Assembly (NCBI RefSeq): GCF_950295315.1
Contig: NW_026647561.1
Location: forward strand, 85,001-149,000
Direction: 5' to 3'
Length of the DNA: 64,000 nt
Source: Erinaceus europaeus
Lineage: Eukaryota; Chordata; Mammalia; Eulipotyphla; Erinaceidae
Position numbers and translations under genes: made by a program. Of the stretch, positions 48,453 through 62,254 are shown piece by piece (positions within the stretch are counted from its first letter, which is position 1; each line of letters begins with the position of its first letter). The notes under the pieces are model-generated. The model had not been told where the DNA came from. It ran no database searches and worked only from the letters and a program-made list of their open reading frames with translations.

Positions 48453-51400
48453 TTTGACATAGACTCTGGCTCTGACACCAGCGGTCTCAAGTACCCCTAG
48501 ATGGTACTCTGCCTCTACAAAACCAATACATTGAGCTATCCATGCATCCATCCATCCACCCATCAATCTATACATCCATCCATCCATCCATCCATGCATC
48601 CATCCATCCAGCCAGCCAGCCAGCCATCCATCCATCCATCCATCCATCCATCCATCCACCAGTCAACCAAGCTAAGTACAAAAGGAGATCTCTCCTTGAA
48701 TGGTGAAGACAAACCAGGATGCATAGGTAGGTTGCAAAGGGGCGAGTTCGGCTGAATAGGGCAGAGGGGCTGAACCAGGGAATGTGTTGGGGGGTGTGGG
48801 TGTGGTGAGCTGGAGATCTGTGAGTTGGGTCACCTCTGGGGCAGGGAGGGGGTGGAAGGGGTTGCGAACAGCTGTCACTGGAGAACCATCACAAGTGCTG
48901 GAGCTGTTGAGCAGGGCACCCGCAAGAGAAGACAGACAAAGGAGAGAAGCAAAGTGCAGAGGAGAGGAGAGGGGAGAGGATGGTGAGGGCAGGAGAGGAC
49001 AGGAGAGGACAGGAGAGGACAGGAGTGGAGGGGACCTGAGAAACCTACCTGGACAAAGGCAACATACAGACATCCAGGAGGGCAGGCAGGCATGCAGGCA
49101 GCTCTGGCCTGGGCTCCCTGGATCCCAGGCACAACTCCACCTGTCTTCTCTTGGCTGCCAGCCCTTAGGTCCCTTGTCGGTCAGCACTGGCTTCCCATCC
49201 TTCCGTCCCTCTGTGTCAGGGCCCAGGCGTCTGGGCGCTGCTGGCTGACCGAGTGGCAGGGCAGTTGGGCTGCCCAGTGCCAGTGTGGCCAGCACAGAAT
49301 GCCAGGGGCTAGGACATCACAGAGGGCTCCTGTGGTTGCTAGGCCACGGGGACCCCGCCCATCCAGTTGACCAGCAGCCATGACCCCCACTCTCAACTTG
49401 ACCTTGAGGGGTGGTGGCCAGCCACCAGAGCCAGAGCCCCAGGCCAAAGCAGGTGCAGGTCAGCCGGGCCAAGGGGTTATGGGCAGATTGGTGTGTGTCT
49501 GGGCATGGGGCTGGCATCTGAGATCCAGGGCTGGGGACCAAGGTCCGCCAGGCCCCTGTCCCACCATTTGCACTGACACACAGTCTTGCTGACTGACTGA
49601 CAGTCCCCGCCCCAGAGATACCCACACCAGGTCCCTGGGTGCCCTGAGCTGCCCCGGAGGATTGGTGGGTGCCTGCCTGGACACATGCCTCCGTAAGGGA
49701 GGCCTCTATTAATCCCATTGCCTACTGATAGCTGCCCTCCTGCCCCTCCTCCTCCTCCTGCTCCTCCTCCTCCTCCTCCTCTTCTTCCTCCTCCTCCTCC
49801 TCCTCCTCCTCCTCCTCCTCCTCCACCTCCTCCTCCTTCTCTTCCTCATCCTCAGAGGGACTCACTCAGGGCCCTTGGTCTAGGCAAGCCAGGGCTGCTG
49901 CTCTGGCTGCTGCAGCTTCTATCCAGTGGGTGGGTGCAGGAATCTGTTCCTGTCAATCCCTGGTTCCTGGGGACCTTCCACGCCTCCAGCTCCCCCCACT
50001 CTCTACTCCAGACCCCTCCACAAGGATGCCCCCTTTCCCCTTGCCCTCTCTCCCCAGGCTCCCCAACTAACATCTACTGTGTGCCTCCCTGCACTACTTT
50101 ACTGCCACCCTGCTTCTGCGCTTCAGCCCTGGGGGCCCAGAGCCAGCCCAGCTGCCATCTCACCGTCCAGCAGGGGGACCTGCCCTAACCCCCTGCCACC
50201 ACACCCACACACACTGCCCTGCACACACTCACGGGCTCCCGTGCCTGCAGCCTGCCTCTGAAACAGTCTCCTTCTGCCCCCTAGCCCCCTTACAGCCTCT
50301 GCCACGGCCCCCCACAGACACCTGGGCATGAGCAGCACAGACATGCAACAAGCTCCACTCGCCCCTACTCCATTTGCTCTATGGTTGGTCAAGAACCTTT
50401 TTTGCATGCTGTAGGGGAGGGAGTTGAGAAAGTCCAATGTCCTGGGGAGCAAGAACTGCAAACAGTCCATCTACAATGTAACATTTGGTTCTCAGGCCGC
50501 CCAATCCCTAGTGCGCTGTGCAGACTTTTGACTGGCAAAAACACTCCATCTGAGAGTGAGATCTGGCTGGGCTAGTGGCTCTTTCTGTGGACTAGGACAC
50601 AGAAAGACAGGGTTTTCAGGTTCAAAACCTGTACTTCCCAGAAGATGGTCATTCGCTACGGGTAAAAAAAAAAAAAAAAAAAAAAAAAAGGTTTTTTATT
50701 TATTATTTTTCCCCCTGCCTGGGTAACCTGTCTGCTGCTTGTTTCTCAGTGGAAAAAGGGAAAGATCTTTTTTGGAGGGAAAAGGACCAAAATGCAGGCA
50801 GGTGGACTCCGTGGACGGTGGATGGGGAGTTTACTCCTGCCCTGGCACTAGAGCCCCAGCTGCTGTTCCAGGTGCTCTCTGATACCAGAGATCTCTGTGT
50901 GTCGTGTCATGACACTGTCTCCAGGACTGACCCTCAGGATAAGGAGATTTTAAACGAGGCAGGTCATATTGCCTTCAAAAGTAAATCCAGGGAGGTTTGG
51001 CTGTATGTCAGAGGGTTAAGGCCTTGTGGCGCTCTCGAAAAGAGGGGACAGGTGGAAGGGTCTGGGGTCTGGTGCCCAGACCCCCACCTGCAGGGGAGTC
51101 GCTTTACAGGGTGTGAAGCTGGTCTTTAGGGGCTCTATCTTTCTCTCCCACTCTGTATTTCCCCTGCTCTCTCCTTTTCTCTGTGTCTGATGCAAGGTCA
51201 AAACAACAACAACAACCACAACAATAACCACCACAGTGACCAAGCAACAAGGGCAGCGAAAGGGGAATAAAAGAGTGCAGGGGCTGTGGATTATTTGTGG
51301 CGCAGGCACTGAGATGAGGCAATAACCCCTTGAGGCAATCAATCAATCAATCAACGAATAAGTAATACAGGTAACAGAGATGTATATGTCCCTGTGTGCT

Positions 51401-51914
51401 TCCAGAGTTAATGTAAATGCACTTTTGTTTATTTCTTCATTTATTTATTACCTTGCCACGAGAATTTCTTTTCATTGCTAAAAAAAAAGTGTCCCATCAA
51501 GGGTACCAGGTGGTGCCACACCCAGTTAAGCACTCATGTTACAATGCAGGGGGACTGGGCTTCAAGACCCTGGTCCCCACCTGCCGGGGGAAGTCTTTAC
51601 AAGTGGTGCAGAAATGCTACAGGTGACTCTCTCTGTGTCACAAACTCTCTATCCCTCCCTTCCCTCTCAATTCCTGTCTATTTATTCCAGTAAATAATCA
51701 AGAAAATTGAAAGTAAAAAAAGAAAAAGGAAAAGGAAATATTCCACTACTTCAATGGGGCTACTCAGGACAATGCTTTCCTTGTTAAGATCCTCATAGCA
51801 TAGCATATGCAGAAAGGCAAAGACGCCATGTATTTTTTAACCCAGTTTTTATATTTATTTATTTATTTATTAAGTGCTTATTCATTTTTGTTATTGATGA
51901 ATTAATGTTTTACA
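48453..51914 (+). repeat. Unit 15 (3462 bp), near-twin of unit 12
   Basis: AGCC x4, A-run 26 (50664-50689), TTTA x4. CTCF-like core 50167-50179, SINE-2 51008-51272, SINE-3 51505-51740. All unit-12 markers are present. It has one extra G in TTCCTGGGGACC near 49969-49972 (others TTCCTGGGACC) and one extra CCT triplet, which together explain the 4-bp length difference from unit 12. Confidence 0.95.
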
Positions 51915-54900
51915 TTTGACATAGACTCTGGCTCTGACACCAGCGGTCTCAAGTACCCCTAGATGGTACTCTGCCTCTACAAAACCAATACATTGAGCTA
52001 TCCATGCATCCATCCATCCACCCATCAATCTATACATCCATCCATCCATCCATCCATGCATCCATCCATCCAGCCAGCCAGCCATCCATCCATCCATCCA
52101 TCCATCCATCCATCCATCCATCCATCCACCAGTCAACCAAGCTAAGTACAAAAGGAGATCTCTCCTTGAATGGTGAAGACAAACCAGGATGCATAGGTAG
52201 GTTGCAAAGGGGCGAGTTCGGCTGAATAGGGCAGAGGGGCTGAACCAGGGAATGTGTTGGGGGGTGTGGGTGTGGTGAGCTGGAGATCTGTGAGTTGGGT
52301 CACCTCTGGGGCAGGGAGGGGGTGGAAGGGGTTGCGAACAGCTGTCACTGGAGAACCATCACAAGTGCTGGAGCTGTTGAGCAGGGCACCCGCAAGAGAA
52401 GACAGACAAAGGAGAGAAGCAAAGTGCAGAGGAGAGGAGAGGGGAGAGGATGGTGAGGGCAGGAGAGGACAGGAGAGGACAGGAGAGGACAGGAGTGGAG
52501 GGGACCTGAGAAACCTACCTGGACAAAGGCAACATACAGACATCCAGGAGGGCAGGCAGGCATGCAGGCAGCTCTGGCCTGGGCTCCCTGGATCCCGGGC
52601 ACAACTCCACCTGTCTTCTCTTGGCTGCCAGCCCTTAGGTCCCTTGTCGGTCAGCACTGGCTTCCCATCCTTCCGTCCCTCTGTGTCAGGGCCCAGGCGT
52701 CTGGGCGCTGCTGGCTGACCGAGTGGCAGGGCAGTTGGGCTGCCCAGTGCCAGTGTGGCCAGCACAGAATGCCAGGGGCTAGGACATCACAGAGGGCTCC
52801 TGTGGTTGCTAGGCCACGGGGACCCCGCCCATCCAGTTGACCAGCAGCCATGACCCCCACTCTCAACTTGACCTTGACGGGTGGTGGCCAGCCACCAGAG
52901 CCAGAGCCCCAGGCCAAAGCAGGTGCAGGTCAGCCGGGCCAAGGGGTTATGGGCAGATTGGTGTGTGTCTGGGCATGGGGCTGGCATCTGAGATCCAGGG
53001 CTGGGGACCAAGGTCCGCCAGGCCCCTGTCCCACCATTTGCACTGACACACAGTCTTGCTGACTGACTGACAGTCCCCGCCCCAGAGATACCCACACCAG
53101 GTCCCTGGGTGCCCTGAGCTGCCCCGGAGGATTGGTGGGTGCCTGCCTGGACACATGCCTCCGTAAGGGAGGCCTCTATTAATCCCATTGCCTACTGATA
53201 GCTGCCCTCCTGCCCCTCCTCCTCCTCCTCCTCCTCTTCTTCCTCCTCCTCCTCCTCCTCCTCCTCCTCCACCTCCTCCTCCTTCTCTTCCTCATCCTCA
53301 GAGGGACTCACTCAGGGCCCTTGGTCTAGGCAAGCCAGGGCTGCTGCTCTGGCTGCTGCAGCTTCTATCCAGTGGGTGGGTGCAGGAATCTGTTCCTGTC
53401 AATCCCTGGTTCCTGGGACCTTCCACGCCTCCAGCTCCCCCCACTCTCTACTCCAGACCCCTCCACAAGGATGCCCCCTTTCCCCTTGCCCTCTCTCCCC
53501 AGGCTCCCCAACTAACATCTACTGTGTGCCTCCCTCCACTACTTTACTGCCACCCTGCTTCTGCGCTTCAGCCCTGGGGGCCCAGAGCCAGCCCAGCTGC
53601 CATCTCACTGTCCAGCAGGGGGACCTGCCCTAACCCCCTGCCACCACACCCACACACACTGCCCTGCACACACTCACGGGCTCCCGTGCCTGCAGCCTGC
53701 CTCTGAAACAGTCTCCTTCTGCCCCCTAGCCCCCTTACAGCCTCTGCCACGGCCCCCCACAGACACCTGGGCATGAGCAGCACAGACATGCAACAAGCTC
53801 CACTCGCCCCTACTCCATTTGCTCTATGGTTGGTCAAGAACCTTTTTTGCATGCTGTAGGGGAGGGAGTTGAGAAAGTCCAATGTCCTGGGGAGCAAGAA
53901 CTGCAAACAGTCCATCTACAATGTAACATTTGGTTCTCAGGCCGCCCAATCCCTAGTGCGCTGTGCAGACTTTTGACTGGCAAAAACACTCCATCTGAGA
54001 GTGAGATCTGGCTGGGCTAGTGGCTCTTTCTGTGGACTAGGACACAGAAAGACAGGGTTTTCAGGTTCAAAACCTGTACTTCCCAGAAGATGGTCATTCG
54101 CTACGGGTAAAAAAAAAAAAAAAAAAGGTTTTTTATTTATTATTTTTCCCCCTGCCTGGGTAACCTGTCTGCTGCTTGTTTCTCAGTGGAAAAAGGGAAA
54201 GATCTTTTTTGGAGGGAAAAGGACCAAAATGCAGGCAGGTGGACTCCGTGGACGGTGGATGGGGAGTTTACTCCTGCCCTGGCACTAGAGCCCCAGCTGC
54301 TGTTCCAGGTGCTCTCTGATACCAGAGATCTCCGTGTGTCGTGTCATGACACTGTCTCCAGGACTGACCCTCAGGATAAGGAGATTTTAAACGAGGCAGG
54401 TCATATTGCCTTCAAAAGTAAATCCAGGGAGGTTTGGCTGTATGTCAGAGGGTTAAGGCCTTGTGGCGCTCTCGAAAAGAGGGGACAGGTGGAAGGGTCT
54501 GGGGTCTGGTGCCCAGAACCCCACCTGCAGGGGAGTCGCTTTACAGGGTGTGAAGCTGGTCTTTAGGGGCTCTATCTTTCTCTCCCACTCTGTATTTCCC
54601 CTGCTCTCTCCTTTTCTCTGTGTCTGATGCAAGGTCAAAACAACAACAACAACCACAACAATAACCACCACAGTGACCAAGCAACAAGGGCAGCGAAAGG
54701 GGAATAAAAGAGTGCAGGGGCTGTGGATTATTTGTGGCGCAGGCACTGAGCTGAGGCAATAACCCCTTGAGGCAATCAATCAATCAATCAACGAATAAGT
54801 AATACAGGTAACAGAGATGTATATGTCCCTGTGTGCTTCCAGAGTTAATGTAAATGCACTTTTGTTTATTTCTTCATTTATTTATTACCTTGCCACGAGA

Positions 54901-55350
54901 ATTTCTTTTCATTGCTAAAAAAAAGTGTCCCATCAAGGGTACCAGGTGGTGCCACACCCAGTTAAGCACTCATGTTACAATGCAGGGGGACTGGGCTTCA
55001 AGACCCTGGTCCCCACCTGCCGGGGGAAGTCTTTACAAGTGGTGCAGAAATGCTACAGGTGACTCTCTCTGTATCACAAACTCTCTATCCCTCCCTTCCC
55101 TCTCAATTCCTGTCTATTTATTCCAGTAAATAATCAAGAAAATTGAAAGTAAAAAAAGAAAAAGGAAAAGGAAATATTCCACTACTTCAATGGGGCTACT
55201 CAGGACAATGCTTTCCTTGTTAAGATCCTCATAGCATAGCATATGCAGAAAGGCAAAGACGCCATGTATTTTTTAACCCAGTTTTTATATTTATTTATTT
55301 ATTTATTAAGTGCTTATTCATTTTTGTTATTGATGAATTAATGTTTTACA
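51915..55350 (+). repeat. Unit 16 (3436 bp), near-twin of unit 13 in its first part
   Basis: AGCC x3, A-run 18 (54109-54126), TTTA x4. CTCF-like core 53612-53624, SINE-2 54445-54709, SINE-3 54941-55176. Shares the shortened CCT tract and TTGACGGGTGG with unit 13, but has the common GATCTCCGTGTG form. Private: GCCCAGAACCCC near 54513 and CTCTGTATCAC near 55070. Confidence 0.95.
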
Positions 55351-58300
55351 TTTGACATAGACTCTGGCTCTGACACCAGCGGTCTCAAGTACCCCTAGAT
55401 GGTACTCTGCCTCTACAAAACCAATACATTGAGCTATCCATGCATCCATCCATCCACCCATCAATCTATACATCCATCCATCCATCCATCCATCCATGCA
55501 TCCATCCATCCAGCCAGCCATCCATCCATCCATCCATCCATCCATCCATCCATCCATCCATCCACCAGTCAACCAAGCTAAGTACAAAAGGAGATCTCTC
55601 CTTGAATGGTGAAGACACACCAGGATGCATAGGTAGGTTGCAAAGGGGCGAGTTCGGCTGAATAGGGCAGAGGGGCTGAACCAGGGAATGTGTTGGGGGG
55701 TGTGGGTGTGGTGAGCTGGAGATCTGTGAGTTGGGTCACCTCTGGGGCAGGGAGGGGGTGGAAGGGGTTGCGAACAGCTGTCACTGGAGAACCATCACAA
55801 GTGCTGGAGCTGTTGAGCAGGGCACCCGCAAGAGAAGACAGACAAAGGAGAGAAGCAAAGTGCAGAGGAGAGGAGAGGGGAGAGGATGGTGAGGGCAGGA
55901 GAGGACAGGAGAGGACAGGAGAGGACAGGAGTGGAGGGGACCTGAGAAACCTACCTGGACAAAGGCAACATACAGACATCCAGGAGGGCAGGCAGGCATG
56001 CAGGCAGCTCTGGCCTGGGCTCCCTGGATCCCGGGCACAACTCCACCTGTCTTCTCTTGGCTGCCAGCCCTTAGGTCCCTTGTCGGTCAGCACTGGCTTC
56101 CCATCCTTCCGTCCCTCTGTGTCAGGGCCCAGGCGTCTGGGCGCTGCTGGCTGACCGAGTGGCAGGGCAGTTGGGCTGCCCAGTGCCAGTGTGGCCAGCA
56201 CAGAATGCCAGGGGCTAGGACATCACAGAGGGCTCCTGTGGTTGCTAGGCCACGGGGACCCCGCCCATCCAGTTGACCAGCAGCCATGACCCCCACTCTC
56301 AACTTGACCTTGAGGGGTGGTGGCCAGCCACCAGAGCCAGAGCCCCAGGCCAAAGCAGGTGCAGGTCAGCCGGGCCAAGGGGTTATGGGCAGATTGGTGT
56401 GTGTCTGGGCATGGGGCTGGCATCTGAGATCCAGGGCTGGGGACCAAGGTCCGCCAGGCCCCTGTCCCACCATTTGCACTGACACACAGTCTTGCTGACT
56501 GACTGACAGTCCCCGCCCCAGAGATACCCACACCAGGTCCCTGGGTGCCCTGAGCTGCCCCGGAGGATTGGTGGGTGCCTGCCTGGACACATGCCTCCGT
56601 AAGGGAGGCCTCTATTAATCCCATTGCCTACTGATAGCTGCCCTCCTGCCCCTCCTCCTCCTCCTGCTCCTCCTCCTCCTCCTCCTCTTCTTCCTCCTCC
56701 TCCTCCTCCTCCTCCTCCTCCTCCTCCACCTCCTCCTCCTTCTCTTCCTCATCCTCAGAGGGACTCACTCAGGGCCCTTGGTCTAGGCAAGCCAGGGCTG
56801 CTGCTCTGGCTGCTGCAGCTTCTATCCAGTGGGTGGGTGCAGGAATCTGTTCCTGTCAATCCCTGGTTCCTGGGACCTTCCACGCCTCCAGCTCCCCCCA
56901 CTCTCTACTCCAGACCCCTCCACAAGGATGCCCCCTTTCCCCTTGCCCTCTCTCCCCAGGCTCCCCAACTAACATCTACTGTGTGCCTCCCTGCACTACT
57001 TTACTGCCACCCTGCTTCTGCGCTTCAGCCCTGGGGGCCCAGAGCCAGCCCAGCTGCCATCTCACTGTCCAGCAGGGGGACCTGCCCTAACCCCCTGCCA
57101 CCACACCCACACACACTGCCCTGCACACACTCACGGGCTCCCGTGCCTGCAGCCTGCCTCTGAAACAGTCTCCTTCTGCCCCCTAGCCCCCTTACAGCCT
57201 CTGCCACGGCCCCCCACAGACACCTGGGCATGAGCAGCACAGACATGCAACAAGCTCCACTCGCCCCTACTCCATTTGCTCTATGGTTGGTCAAGAACCT
57301 TTTTTGCATGCTGTAGGGGAGGGAGTTGAGAAAGTCCAATGTCCTGGGGAGCAAGAACTGCAAACAGTCCATCTACAATGTAACATTTGGTTCTCAGGCC
57401 GCCCAATCCCTAGTGCGCTGTGCAGACTTTTGACTGGCAAAAACACTCCATCTGAGAGTGAGATCTGGCTGGGCTAGTGGCTCTTTCTGTGGACTAGGAC
57501 ACAGAAAGACAGGGTTTTCAGGTTCAAAACCTGTACTTCCCAGAAGATGGTCATTCGCTACGGGTAAAAAAAAAAAAAAAAAAGGTTTTTTATTTATTAT
57601 TTTTCCCCCTGCCTGGGTAACCTGTCTGCTGCTTGTTTCTCAGTGGAAAAAGGGAAAGATCTTTTTTGGAGGGAAAAGGACCAAAATGCAGGCAGGTGGA
57701 CTCCGTGGACGGTGGATGGGGAGTTTACTCCTGCCCTGGCACTAGAGCCCCAGCTGCTGTTCCAGGTGCTCTCTGATACCAGAGATCTCCGTGTGTCGTG
57801 TCATGACACTGTCTCCAGGACTGACCCTCAGGATAAGGAGATTTTAAACGAGGCAGGTCATATTGCCTTCAAAAGTAAATCCAGGGAGGTTTGGCTGTAT
57901 GTCAGAGGGTTAAGGCCTTGTGGCGCTCTCGAAAAGAGGGGACAGGTGGCAGGGTCTGGGGTCTGGTGCCCAGACCCCCACCTGCAGGGGAGTCGCTTTA
58001 CAGGGTGTGAAGCTGGTCTTTAGGGGCTCTATCTTTCTCTCCCACTCTGTATTTCCCCTGCTCTCTCCTTTTCTCTGTGTCTGATGCAAGGTCAAAACAA
58101 CAACAACAACCACAACAATAACCACCACAGTGACCAAGCAACAAGGGCAGCGAAAGGGGAATAAAAGAGTGCAGGGGCTGTGGATTATTTGTGGCGCAGG
58201 CACTGAGCTGAGGCAATAACCCCTTGAGGCAATCAATCAATCAATCAACGAATAAGTAATACAGGTAACAGAGATGTATATGTCCCTGTGTGCTTCCAGA

Positions 58301-58808
58301 GTTAATGTAAATGCACTTTTGTTTATTTCTTCATTTATTTATTACCTTGCCACGAGAATTTCTTTTCATTGCTAAAAAAAAAGTGTCCCATCAAGGGTAC
58401 CAGGTGGTGCCACACCCAGTTAAGCACTCATGTTACAATGCAGGGGGACTGGGCTTCAAGACCCTGGTCCCCACCTGCCGGGGGAAGTCTTTACAAGTGG
58501 TGCAGAAATGCTACAGGTGACTCTCTCTGTGTCACAAACTCTCTATCCCTCCCTTCCCTCTCAATTCCTGTCTATTTATTCCAGTAAATAATCAAGAAAA
58601 TTGAAAGTAAAAAAAGAAAAAGGAAAAGGAAATATTCCACTACTTCAATGGGGCTACTCAGGACAATGCTTTCCTTGTTAAGATCCTCATAGCATAGCAT
58701 ATGCAGAAAGGCAAAGACGCCATGTATTTTTTAACCCAGTTTTTATATTTATTTATTTATTTATTAAGTGCTTATTCATTTTTGTTATTGATGAATTAAT
58801 GTTTTACA
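55351..58808 (+). repeat. Unit 17 (3458 bp), start of the last sublineage
   Basis: AGCC x2, A-run 18 (57566-57583), TTTA x4. CTCF-like core 57069-57081, SINE-2 57902-58166, SINE-3 58399-58634. GAAGACACACC near 55613 (others GAAGACAAACC) is shared with units 18 and 19. CTCACTGTCC next to the CTCF-like core is shared with units 13, 16, 18 and 19. Private GGTGGCAGGGTC near 57946. Confidence 0.95.
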
Positions 58809-61800
58809 TTTGACATAGACTCTGGCTCTGACACCAGCGGTCTCAAGTACCCCTAGATGGTACTCTGCCTCTACAAAACCAATACATTGAGCTATCCATG
58901 CATCCATCCATCCACCCATCAATCTATACATCCATCCATCCATCCATCCATGCATCCATCCATCCATCCAGCCAGCCATCCATCCATCCATCCATCCATC
59001 CATCCATCCACCAGTCAACCAAGCTAAGTACAAAAGGAGATCTCTCCTTGAATGGTGAAGACACACCAGGATGCATAGGTAGGTTGCAAAGGGGCGAGTT
59101 CGGCTGAATAGGGCAGAGGGGCTGAACCAGGGAATGTGTTGGGGGGTGTGGGTGTGGTGAGCTGGAGATCTGTGAGTTGGGTCACCTCTGGGGCAGGGAG
59201 GGGGTGGAAGGGGTTGCGAACAGCTGTCACTGGAGAACCATCACAAGTGCTGGAGCTGTTGAGCAGGGCACCCGCAAGAGAAGACAGACAAAGGAGAGAA
59301 GCAAAGTGCAGAGGAGAGGAGAGGGGAGAGGATGGTGAGGGCAGGAGAGGACAGGAGAGGACAGGAGAGGACAGGAGTGGAGGGGACCTGAGAAACCTAC
59401 CTGGACAAAGGCAACATACAGACATCCAGGAGGGCAGGCAGGCATGCAGGCAGCTCTGGCCTGGGCTCCCTGGATCCCGGGCACAACTCCACCTGTCTTC
59501 TCTTGGCTGCCAGCCCTTAGGTCCCTTGTCGGTCAGCACTGGCTTCCCATCCTTCCGTCCCTCTGTGTCAGGGCCCAGGCGTCTGGGCGCTGCTGGCTGA
59601 CCGAGTGGCAGGGCAGTTGGGCTGCCCAGTGCCAGTGTGGCCAGCACAGAATGCCAGGGGCTAGGACATCACAGAGGGCTCCTGTGGTTGCTAGGCCACG
59701 GGGACCCCGCCCATCCAGTTGACCAGCAGCCATGACCCCCACTCTCAACTTGACCTTGACGGGTGGTGGCCAGCCACCAGAGCCAGAGCCCCAGGCCAAA
59801 GCAGGTGCAGGTCAGCCGGGCCAAGGGGTTATGGGCAGATTGGTGTGTGTCTGGGCATGGGGCTGGCATCTGAGATCCAGGGCTGGGGACCAAGGTCCGC
59901 CAGGCCCCTGTCCCACCATTTGCACTGACACACAGTCTTGCTGACTGACTGACAGTCCCCGCCCCAGAGATACCCACACCAGGTCCCTGGGTGCCCTGAG
60001 CTGCCCCGGAGGATTGGTGGGTGCCTGCCTGGACACATGCCTCCGTAAGGGAGGCCTCTATTAATCCCATTGCCTACTGATAGCTGCCCTCCTGCCCCTC
60101 CTCCTCCTCCTGCTCCTCCTCCTCCTCCTCCTCTTCTTCCTCCTCCTCCTCCTCCTCCTCCTCCTCCTCCTCCACCTCCTCCTCCTTCTCTTCCTCATCC
60201 TCAGAGGGACTCACTCAGGGCCCTTGGTCTAGGCAAGCCAGGGCTGCTGCTCTGGCTGCTGCAGCTTCTATCCAGTGGGTGGGTGCAGGAATCTGTTCCT
60301 GTCAATCCCTGGTTCCTGGGACCTTCCACGCCTCCAGCTCCCCCCACTCTCTACTCCAGACCCCTCCACAAGGATGCCCCCTTTCCCCTTGCCCTCTCTC
60401 CCCAGGCTCCCCAACTAACATCTACTGTGTGCCTCCCTGCACTACTTTACTGCCACCCTGCTTCTGCGCTTCAGCCCTGGGGGCCCAGAGCCAGCCCAGC
60501 TGCCATCTCACTGTCCAGCAGGGGGACCTGCCCTAACCCCCTGCCACCACACCCACACACACTGCCCTGCACACACTCACGGGCTCCCGTGCCTGCAGCC
60601 TGCCTCTGAAACAGTCTCCTTCTGCCCCCTAGCCCCCTTACAGCCTCTGCCACGGCCCCCCACAGACACCTGGGCATGAGCAGCACAGACATGCAACAAG
60701 CTCCACTCGCCCCTACTCCATTTGCTCTATGGTTGGTCAAGAACCTTTTTTGCATGCTGTAGGGGAGGGAGTTGAGAAAGTCCAATGTCCTGGGGAGCAA
60801 GAACTGCAAACAGTCCATCTACAATGTAACATTTGGTTCTCAGGCCGCCCAATCCCTAGTGCGCTGTGCAGACTTTTGACTGGCAAAAACACTCCATCTG
60901 AGAGTGAGATCTGGCTGGGCTAGTGGCTCTTTCTGTGGACTAGGACACAGAAAGACAGGGTTTTCAGGTTCAAAACCTGTACTTCCCAGAAGATGGTCAT
61001 TCGCTACGGGTAAAAAAAAAAAAAAAAAAAGGTTTTTTATTTATTATTTTTCCCCCTGCCTGGGTAACCTGTCTGCTGCTTGTTTCTCAGTGGAAAAAGG
61101 GAAAGATCTTTTTTGGAGGGAAAAGGACCAAAATGCAGGCAGGTGGACTCCGTGGACGGTGGATGGGGAGTTTACTCCTGCCCTGGCACTAGAGCCCCAG
61201 CTGCTGTTCCAGGTGCTCTCTGATACCAGAGATCTCCGTGTGTCGTGTCATGACACTGTCTCCAGGACTGACCCTCAGGATAAGGAGATTTTAAACGAGG
61301 CAGGTCATATTGCCTTCAAAAGTAAATCCAGGGAGGTTTGGCTGTATGTCAGAGGGTTAAGGCCTTGTGGCGCTCTCGAAAAGAGGGGACAGGTGGAAGG
61401 GTCTGGGGTCTGGTGCCCAGACCCCCACCTGCAGGGGAGTCGCTTTACAGGGTGTGAAGCTGGTCTTTAGGGGCTCTATCTTTCTCTCCCACTCTGTATT
61501 TCCCCTGCTCTCTCCTTTTCTCTGTGTCTGATGCAAGGTCAAAACAACAACAACAACCACAACAATAACCACCACAGTGACCAAGCAACAAGGGCAGCGA
61601 AAGGGGAATAAAAGAGTGCAGGGGCTGTGGATTATTTGTGGCGCAGGCACTGAGCTGAGGCAATAACCCCTTGAGGCAATCAATCAATCAATCAACGAAT
61701 AAGTAATACAGGTAACAGAGATGTATATGTCCCTGTGTGCTTCCAGAGTTAATGTAAATGCACTTTTGTTTATTTCTTCATTTATTTATTACCTTGCCAC

Positions 61801-62254
61801 GAGAATTTCTTTTCATTGCTAAAAAAAAGTGTCCCATCAAGGGTACCAGGTGGTGCCACACCCAGTTAAGCACTCATGTTACAATGCAGGGGGACTGGGC
61901 TTCAAGACCCTGGTCCCCACCTGCCGGGGGAAGTCTTTACAAGTGGTGCAGAAATGCTACAGGTGACTCTCTCTGTGTCACAAACTCTCTATCCCTCCCT
62001 TCCCTCTCAATTCCTGTCTATTTATTCCAGTAAATAATCAAGAAAATTGAAAGTAAAAAAAGAAAAAGGAAAAGGAAATATTCCACTACTTCAATGGGGC
62101 TACTCAGGACAATGCTTTCCTTGTTAAGATCCTCATAGCATAGCATATGCAGAAAGGCAAAGACGCCATGTATTTTTTAACCCAGTTTTTATATTTATTT
62201 ATTTATTTATTAAGTGCTTATTCATTTTTGTTATTGATGAATTAATGTTTTACA
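58809..62254 (+). repeat. Unit 18 (3446 bp)
   Basis: AGCC x2, A-run 19 (61012-61030), TTTA x4. CTCF-like core 60515-60527, SINE-2 61349-61613, SINE-3 61845-62080. It combines the GAAGACACACC marker of units 17 and 19 with the TTGACGGGTGG marker of units 13 and 16, which unit 17 lacks. It has the full-length CCT tract. Confidence 0.95.
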
